Part shown: piece by piece, positions 57,425 through 64,000 of the stretch
How positions within the stretch are numbered: the stretch's first letter is position 1
How the letters are laid out: every line of letters begins with the position of its first letter
Source: Linum tenue
Lineage: Eukaryota; Streptophyta; Magnoliopsida; Malpighiales; Linaceae
DNA length: 64,000 bases
Assembly (NCBI GenBank): GCA_946122785.1
Contig: CAMGYJ010000005.1
Span: forward strand, 82,640,547 to 82,704,546
Direction of reading: 5' to 3'
Made by a program: the position numbers and the translations under genes
The notes under the pieces: generated by a model
The model's database searches: none
What the model was told of the DNA's origin: nothing
The model's input: only the letters and a program-made list of their open reading frames with translations

Positions 57425-57767
57425 TGATGCATTATCATTCTCGGCGGCCAATTATCATTATTTTTATTATTATTATTATTATTATTATTTTGTTTGAAAA
57501 GAATTATCATTATCATTATTAGTTTGTTAGCAGGTTTAGATTTTGTTTAGAAACGTATTAATTAATTAAGTGTTTAATATAGTTTATTTAGGATTGAGTT
57601 ACCGTATCCTTGTAGGATTGGTCAGTGATTAGGTTTTTCGGTTCTCCTATAAATATGCACTTTGTTTCTATGTTTTAATCAGTCAAAGAAGAATAAAAAC
57701 CCTAATCTCGTTCTCTTTAGTTTCTAGTTCTTACGATTTACGTGATGGGTGAAACAATCTCTCGTCA
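57425..57767 (+). repeat. Array LTR 5
   Basis: 343 bp, type B like LTR 3 (CGTATCCTTGTAGG, TTTCTAGTTC). Confidence 0.9.
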
Positions 57768-58917
57768 ATTGGTATCAGAGTCTGGTTCGACGGAACCGAG
57801 CTCTAAACAGCTCCCACGGTAGGCATCGCCAACGTTCGACCGCCTATGTTGGGAAGAGGTTTCGCGAGCCACCGCCGCCGCCATCACATCCCGCCGCGAC
57901 AAGGGGGATATGCAGCCACCTTTCGTCGAGCACGATCAGAAGCCTTCAACCGACCAAGGCAAGGACGACGCGACAAACCAATTGACCGATGAAGGGTGGC
58001 CAATGCCGCAACGACCCCAGAGGAAGAAGCCCTAACCATTAGGGATGTGCTTCTTACGAGGGACGGAGAGCCGAACGAGGCGCCGCCAACAAATGAGCTA
58101 ACCGTAGCTCGCATTCAACCACCAATCGAGGTTTGGGAATCGCCGAATAAACCTCCGATTTGATCACTGTGAAGATCTTTTCGTTCACTCTTGAGTCTTG
58201 TCGGTGTCTCTAGGATCCCGAAGAAGAACAACACAATGTAGACAACCCAGGAGGTCGCCGTTGAAGAGGATTTCAGGAAGCAACTCCGCGAGACGAGGGC
58301 ACAGGTGGGCGAGTTTGACCAGCAACTGCAAGCTGCCGCGAAGGAACGAGGACAACTTCGAACTAACGTCCTTAACCTCAAGCATGGACAAACGGACCTC
58401 CAAGTAGAATTCTGACAATGATGGGAGGAGTTTTAGCGTGATCTTAAACAGATGGGTGATGCAATACAGAAGGAGTTGCGACGTGATCTCGAAGAGAGAA
58501 GGGACACGTTGCGAAAGGATCAGGAGGCGTTCCTACGATGGCATGATGCTCTTCTCGTACGTAGCCATGGACTCCCGGACAAGTTAACGGTGGAAGTTTC
58601 GAGGCCGACTCGGAACCAAGCATCAATGGTTAATGAAGACGATTCGACTAATAACGATGGTGGGTCAGATAAAAAAAGGGATGACGCAAGGCGAACAGTC
58701 AACTTAATTGTGCTAGAGGAGAGGCTCAAGTATGCTCAGACGGAGCAAGGGTCGCCGAAGTAGGGTGGTAGTGACGTGGTTCACCAAAAATCACCATGGT
58801 TGTTGAAATTGCGATACACCTCGCCATGAAGTTCCGAGGATCGAATTCGATTCTCAATTGATCATTAAGCTCATTAGTAGTTGTGCAGGCCTTGGGTTAC
58901 CATTGGAGACATTGTCT
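57768..58917 (+). pseudogene. Array internal segment 5
   Basis: Type B in its first half (GTAGGCATCGCC, GACCGCCTATG, CCTTCAACC). In its second half it shares variants with segment 1 rather than with 2-4: GAGACGAGGG, AAGCATCAATGG and AAGGCGAACAG. The last block is open at 58452-58763. Confidence 0.6.
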
Positions 58918-59268
58918 TGATGCATTATCATTCTCGGCGGCCAATTATCATTTTTATTATTATATTATTATTATTATTATTATTATTATTTTGTTTGAAA
59001 AGAATTATCATTATCATTATTAGTTTGTTAGCAGGTTTAGATTTTGTTTAGAATCGTATTAATTAAGTAAGTGTTTAATATAGTTTCTTTAGGATTGAGT
59101 TATCGTATCCTTGTAGGATTGGTAAGTGATTAGGTTTTCCGGTTCTCCTAATAATATGTACTTTGTTTCTATGTTTTAGTCAGTCAATGAAGAATAAAAA
59201 CCCTAATGTAGTTCTTTTTATTTTATAGTTCTTACGATTTATGCGATGGGTGAAATGCTCACTCATCA
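58918..59268 (+). repeat. Array LTR 6 (terminal)
   Basis: 351 bp, the most diverged copy (CTCCTAATAATATGTAC instead of CTCCTATAAATATGCAC, and a changed end GCTCACTCATCA). It is preceded by host-derived sequence like all the others and followed by CGTCT and LINE sequence, so it terminates the array. Confidence 0.88.
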
Positions 59269-62200
59269 CGTCTATGTTCAGGGAGATCCATCCCACCTGT
59301 GGTGGAGCCCAGCTGATTTCCGCAATTACCCTAGTAGTTTGAACCTCCCTTCTATCCAAAAGCAAGCTCAGAGCATTCCACGCCTCATTCTAGAGTTTTG
59401 TCTTTGCCAAAATAGAGTGGGCCAAGGATGGTGAGGATAGAGCATTCTCTGCACCTCGGAAGGAGGTAGTGCACCTATTCTTCCAAATTAACCAAGCTTC
59501 CATACTGAAGAATGTAGCCCAACTCAAACCTGAACTATCGCAGTCATCATTCTGCAGATTATCCTTGAGCCACGTCTGTTTCTCTACGCAGAAGAAAGTT
59601 GCTTGCTGCTGTCCTGGAACTCCTCAAGTCCAAAAGAAATAAGCTGGAGGGCAGTCACGTAGAATATGCAGAATATTCTCAGGCTACCCAGTGCATCGGG
59701 TACAGAAGGGATTGTGCACCACATTCTTGCGGAAACGCTCTTCATTGGTTACAAGTTTGCCGATTAAGGTAAGCCAGATGAAGCATATGATTCGTTCTAG
59801 AACTGGCAAGCTCCAAATGATCTTCCAATATCTCTCGTCAGTGTCTCGCGACTGCTGGTTGAGAAGCGTGTAGGTTGTCTTTACTGAGAATCTTCCATCT
59901 GGCGGTGTTGTCTAGAAGATAGTATTGTCTTCCATTGATAGGTTATCCACAGCCACGCTCTGCAACTTTTGTTTGATGTTTCTAGGGAGGATTGTCGAGA
60001 AAAGCTCTGTCCGCCAGTTGCCATCAGCTCCAACAAAGTCCTCCACCACCGCCTCCTCCAGGCTTGTTGGGATTGGTCATATCTCCACCTCCTTAAGGGT
60101 TACCTGTAAAAGCCAAAAATCATGCCATAATTTAGTGGTACGCCCATTTTTAATGTTCCAAGCGCATCCTTTCCGAAGAAGGTTTGTCGTTTTCAAAAAA
60201 CTTTTCCAAGTGAAAGAACTTCCTTGACAAGGTCGGAGGAGTTCCAAATTATCCCGCTGCTGCACATACTTTGGCTGCATAATTTGGGTCCACAACGTGT
60301 CCTTCTCTTTTAGCATCCGCCACCCACTATTCGCCAACGTAGAAAGGTTGGCTTGTCTAAGAGATCTCTGTCTCGCTCCTCCTTGAGCCTTAGAAATTTT
60401 CATCTTCGCCTAGGACACCGGATGCATCTTCGACTTTTACACCGCCCCATTCCATACAAAATCCATAATTAACTTGTTTATAAACTTGCACACACCAATC
60501 GAGATCAGAGTTGTAATCATGCTATAGGTAGGAATTGAAGAGGAGACAGCTGGAGCAACCGTTAGTCGAGCCGCAAAGGATAACTTCATAGCCTTCCATG
60601 GAGCATATTTCTTTTGAATCCTTAGTATAAGACCTTGATATCTTCCATTTTGACTCTGCCATGAATAGCATGAATTCTCATGTATCTCCCAGTTCTTACT
60701 TTCGAGGAATGCCCGCATTAAGACTTAGCTCTGTTGCCTTCCTTCTAGCTACATTCGTGGAAATATAGAGAATGGATTTCTCAAAATTAACCCATTGCCT
60801 GGAGCTGGAGCAGAACTCTTCCAGACGTTGTTTCATAATCCGAATCTGTCTTGTCTCAACTTCTGCGAAGAGCAGCAAATCATCCGCAAAAAAAGAGGTG
60901 GGTGAGAGGAGGGCCGTCCTTTTTTAATCTAATGGCTTTCCACTTACCACTATTAAAATCTTGATCAATTCTATGCGATAGGGGTTCCATACCAAGGACA
61001 AAGAGATAAGGAGAAAGAGGATCTTCCTGTCGCACGCCACGAGTACGATTAATTGTTGGAGACAGCCTGCCATTCCAAAGAACACGCATCCGGTTATGCT
61101 CCACGCAGTACATGATGGCCCTAATCGATGAGTTGGGTAGCCCAACTTCTTTCAGCGTGTCCCTCAAGAAATCCCACTAGAGCATGTCATAGGCATTCTC
61201 AAGATCAATCTTCAGCACCAAACCACCCTTCTTCCCTTTCCTTTTCCCAAATGAACGCAACACTTCTTGGACGATAATGATATTGTCGGTGGTTTGCCTC
61301 TTGATTATGAAACTGCTTTGGTGTGACGAGACTAGAGTCCTCATAACTGGCTTAAGCCGACTAGTCATAGCGTTGGTAATAGCCTTTAGACTCACGTTGT
61401 TATGCGAGATTGTCATGATTTAACAAACTCTGGGTCTCTACTTTCATAATCAAAACAACTGTAGAGTCCGACACTGCAGTGGGAAGACTCCCGGAGGAGA
61501 AGAACTAAAGCGCTTTATCAGTTAGAGTCTTGCCAACTACACTCCAAGATTCCCAGTAGAAGGCAGCCTGAAACCCATCTAGACCCGGAGCTTGGAGGGG
61601 CTTCATGTCGAAGATTGCCTTGTGAATATCACATATAGTGAAAGGTCAAAGAAGAGTCATGAGCTCGCGCTGACCCAACCGCGGGAACGCTCCTTTTGGC
61701 ATTTTGTCTTCATAAATAGAGGAGTCTTGCAAATAGTGGTTAGGAAAAGACTCGAAAACAAAAACAGCCAGCTCCTGCGGGCCATCTACCCAATTCCCAC
61801 GTCCATCCTTGAGGTCTTGAATCATGTTGCACCGCCTCCTGATGTTGACTTGTTGGTGAAAGTAGGTTGCATTCCTCTTGCAACACTTCACCCATTTCTC
61901 CCGAGCTCGTTGGGTACAAGAGGAGTTCTTCCTGTCCAAGCACCTTATCCAACTCAGCCTTGAGTTTCGAATGAAGTTTAGCTAAATCTGGGTTGAAAGA
62001 AGCTGCCAATCTAATCTCCACCCCCTAGATACTTATCAGCAACCGATGCTTCTTAAGTTGGGCATTTCCAAAAATACAGCGGTCCCACTCCTGGAGCTTG
62101 GTTGCGAGGGTGCTTAGAGCCTCCGGTAAGGTCGATTGAGCCTCCCAGTTTCATGCAACAAAATCAAAAAAGTTTTTTGTGTGTGAATCACGCGACTTCA

Positions 62201-62345
62201 AATTTAAAAGGACGAGGAGTCAAATGATAGGCGATTACGTGAAGAGCAACCGTGGTGAGGATTGGGTTGTGATCCGAGTGCAGGCGGGAGAGGTGAAGAA
62301 TAGTGGTGCCCGGGAAGGACGTTTCCAAAGGAGATTGCACAAAGA
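59269..62345 (-). pseudogene. LINE (L1-type) with endonuclease end, RT and RNase H start, broken
   Basis: Reading leftward from 62345: endonuclease end (HLSRLHSDHNPIL, RPFKFEVA), then EKWVKCCKRNATYFHQQVN. The RT follows: HNVSLKAITNAMTSRLKPVM, SSHQSSFIIKRQTTDNIII, KGGLVLKIDLENAYDML (stop), RGVRQEDPLSPYLFVLGMEP. The FADD box is split by a one-base T insertion near 60888; LLLFAEVETRQ continues in another frame. The zinc-binding tail (NPFCTRCTG, ENILHILRDCPP) and the RNase H start (WAPPQVGWISLNID) end at 59269, where the array interrupts it. The 5' end is cut near 62345. Confidence 0.9.
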
Positions 62346-62693
62346 TCTATCAAGTATTTGAATCGTATTAGGGTTAGTAGTATTTGAATCGTATTAGGTG
62401 TATTATTAGGATATTTTAGTATTTTCTATAAATATGTGCTTTGGGTTTACATCACAAGCAATAAAAAAGAACATTAAGAAAAGTCTTCTAAACCTTAACC
62501 TCTCCTAATTCTGTCAATCTCTTGTCTCTCCCTATCAAGACCTCCTGCCATTCTATCTCTCTTCTTTCACAAATCCTTATTTCAATCCCAATTATCATCT
62601 TAATCCCTAAATCTCCAATTTTGATCCTCTAGTCTATAATTCTCAAATACCAAAGCCCACCTGAAGACGCCCTAAATCACCAAATTTCTATCA
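62346..62693 (+). mobile_element. Probable LTR (5' LTR) of a gypsy-type element
   Basis: It contains a duplicated TATTTGAATCGTATTAG (62353-62397), a TATA-like TTCTATAAATATGTGC (62428) and a pyrimidine-rich leader. It ends TTTCTATCA directly before TGGTAGCAGAACC, close to the initiator tRNA-Met primer site TGGTATCAGAGCC. The left end is uncertain because the LTR abuts the LINE. The 3' LTR would be to the right of the window. Confidence 0.6.
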
Positions 62694-62694
62694 G

Positions 62695-62707
62695 TGGTAG
62701 CAGAACC
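62695..62707 (+). promoter_or_regulatory. Primer binding site, initiator tRNA-Met type
   Basis: TGGTAGCAGAACC, with two differences from the usual TGGTATCAGAGCC, starts 2 bp after the LTR end. Confidence 0.55.
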
Positions 62708-64000
62708 TTGATTACGAGTATGAGTTTGTGACAACTCTCAACAATGGGGTGGGGAGTGAAGGAAAGCAGCTTGTGGCTCACTTTATGGGAGGATCCGTTC
62801 GTTTCAAGAATCCGAGATAAATTTGAGAGCTCTTCGACGAAGTGCCCACTAATAGAGAGACGGGAAACCTAGTGGCGAGGCTTTATTGATTGAGGGAGAA
62901 CTTTCCAAATCACGTGATTTGGAGGAGGACTCTAAACCATCATGCATTGAAGAAGTTTTTTCCTTGGGAACTTTCAACACCAGAGATTCTAATCCACCTT
63001 CAATCTGAACTCACTCTTTACTCTTTATGAAGAACCATGCAGATCTTGGCAGGAATTGAAGGTATGTTTCGAACTTTCGATATATTCAAGGAGTGCATCT
63101 TGGACTGGGTCTCAACCTGTCACCAATGGCTCAATGACTTCAAAAGTTTCATGAAGATTGTTTTTCAACATGCGAAAGCTAGTGAGAAAGAGTATAGAAG
63201 CATCGCGGAAACAGTGAGGAGCATGTAACTTCCTTCAAAACGTTAGCCAGAACCTTGATGGAAAAGGAGAGTAAGGTAATTAAGTAGGGAAGTGAAAAGG
63301 AGTCCCAGACAGTAGGGACATACCAACCAATTTCGCATTGGAAAGTTAATTTACCATCAACCTCGAGCAAAAGTAAGGAGATCCTGATGTAAAGTTTGAC
63401 ATGTCAAAGAACAAGAAGTTTCTAAGGAGTTGCCAGTCTCGATACCTTCCCTTGACATCACTTCCGAGGTACCCGAATATATCAAAAGATCGAGCATCTG
63501 GCGTCCATGAAGCGGAAATTTATTATATGGAGATAGCTGATATAAGCATGGCCTATCCAGTTTTTTTCTTCCTGAAGTTCCCATCAAGCGAAGTGATCCT
63601 GACCTCTTCTTCATACATTGTACAGTTAGGAGCATATCTATTGATCACGCTATCATCGACTTGGTGCTAACATCAATGTTATGGCATAAAATATGTTTAG
63701 AGAGCTGGAATTGGGGGAGTTGGACCCTACAGACATGGCTATGCAGCTAGCCGACAAGTCGATAGAGGACAAGACAACGAGTCATCATGGTTCGTTAATT
63801 CGATTTCATCAGTTTCCTGCAACTCATGTCAGCTCACTTACCTGGTTAGTACGGAAGTGAAATTCACATATATTTTCTTCATCAAATTCTTTCATTTCCA
63901 AACATTCTTTCAATAGTTTCTTATGCAATGTATAACCTATCCAAAGGATAAGAACTGGTAATACGCATTCTCCAATGGTGGATCACAGCCGAGAAATTCT
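62708..64000 (+). pseudogene. gag-pol: gag region and protease of a gypsy-type element, runs off the window
   Basis: Near the right edge the + strand reads SIDHAIIDLGANINVMA, stop, NMFRELELGELDPTDMAMQL and ADKSIED (63640-63775). This is the retropepsin region of plant Ty3/gypsy polyproteins (ALLDLGASINLMP...LGELKPT...LQLADRS). Asp and Gly of the DLGA variant are retained. Upstream KRSDPDLFFIHCTVRSISI fits the lead-in. The gag part (62740-63500) is too degraded to align by eye, with many stops. Pol would follow after 64000. Confidence 0.72.

Larger units (their letters stand above)
51457..59268 (+). mobile_element. Tandem array of a small LTR retroelement (6 LTRs, 5 internal segments)
   Basis: LTRs start TGATGCATTATCATTC and end CTCTCGTCA before a PBS (TTGGTATCAGAG, initiator tRNA-Met type). 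LTR starts are 51457, 52923, 54424, 55934, 57425 and 58918, so the period is 1466-1510 bp. The outermost LTRs are flanked by CGTCT (51452-51456 and 59269-59273), a 5-bp duplication in the host LINE. Internal segments are 1148, 1149, 1149, 1148 and 1150 bp. Each ends with 87 bp matching the host sequence at 51370-51456. No protease, RT or integrase is present. Confidence 0.92.

Noticed and set aside
51891..58381. Repeated - strand ORFs of 76-94 codons in each array unit
   Set aside because: They are antisense shadows of the GC-rich internal segment, repeated only because the unit is repeated.
51457..59268. CRISPR array or rDNA spacer as an explanation of the tandem repeat
   Set aside because: The period is 1.5 kb with LTR, PBS and retroelement layout in a plant genome; there are no short repeats with unique spacers and no rRNA sequence.
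1..64000. tRNA, rRNA or organelle DNA insertions
   Set aside because: None recognised by eye; the tRNA-like matches are retroelement primer sites only.

Overview
This is nuclear DNA from a flowering plant, probably a eudicot. It is a repeat-rich intergenic stretch with only two intact host genes, both of which read through GT-AG introns. Everything else I could classify is transposable-element DNA, mostly broken and often nested.

Layout. (1) 1-10720: a decayed Athila-type Ty3/gypsy element on the + strand with pol, a promoter-like spacer, an env-like ORF, a polypurine tract and an LTR; a 2.4 kb hAT-like element sits between pol and env. (2) 10721-13351: a copia-type LTR and the first copy of a long gypsy-type LTR ending in TGTTACA. 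(3) 13352-18985: a SIRE-like Ty1/copia pol on the - strand, split by a hAT element that is itself split by a palindrome-rich MITE. (4) 20608-22550: an intact six-exon TBL xylan O-acetyltransferase-like gene (- strand). (5) 24931-35010: a hAT MITE, then a hAT transposase pseudogene on the - strand cut open by a non-autonomous Athila-like element (25971-32914) carrying further insertions. (6) 35016-42868: two opposed Athila relics, one LTR hosting a 2.28 kb solo LTR and the other a hAT MITE. (7) 43619-48290: a LINE tail, a MITE, an Athila LTR and a copia 3' end. (8) 48560-49620: an intact two-exon plastid glutaredoxin gene (GRXS16 type). (9) 50937-62345: one LINE on the - strand, interrupted by a 7.8 kb tandem array (51457-59268) of a small LTR retroelement with six LTRs and five internal segments. 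(10) 62346-64000: the 5' end of another gypsy-type element that runs off the window.

The most unusual structure is the array at 51457-59268. Its period is about 1.5 kb; internal segments are 1148-1150 bp and LTRs 318-361 bp, with the LTR length varying at an ATT microsatellite. Each unit also carries 87 bp of the host LINE sequence flanking the first LTR, so it did not arise by simple LTR-LTR exchange. Units 2/4 and 3/5 share variants, which suggests a dimeric higher-order repeat: a retrotransposon turning into a satellite.

The two host genes are unrelated to each other and to the elements. Assignments come from reading translations and motifs by eye. TE boundaries are good to the base where a target-site duplication is quoted and approximate elsewhere.
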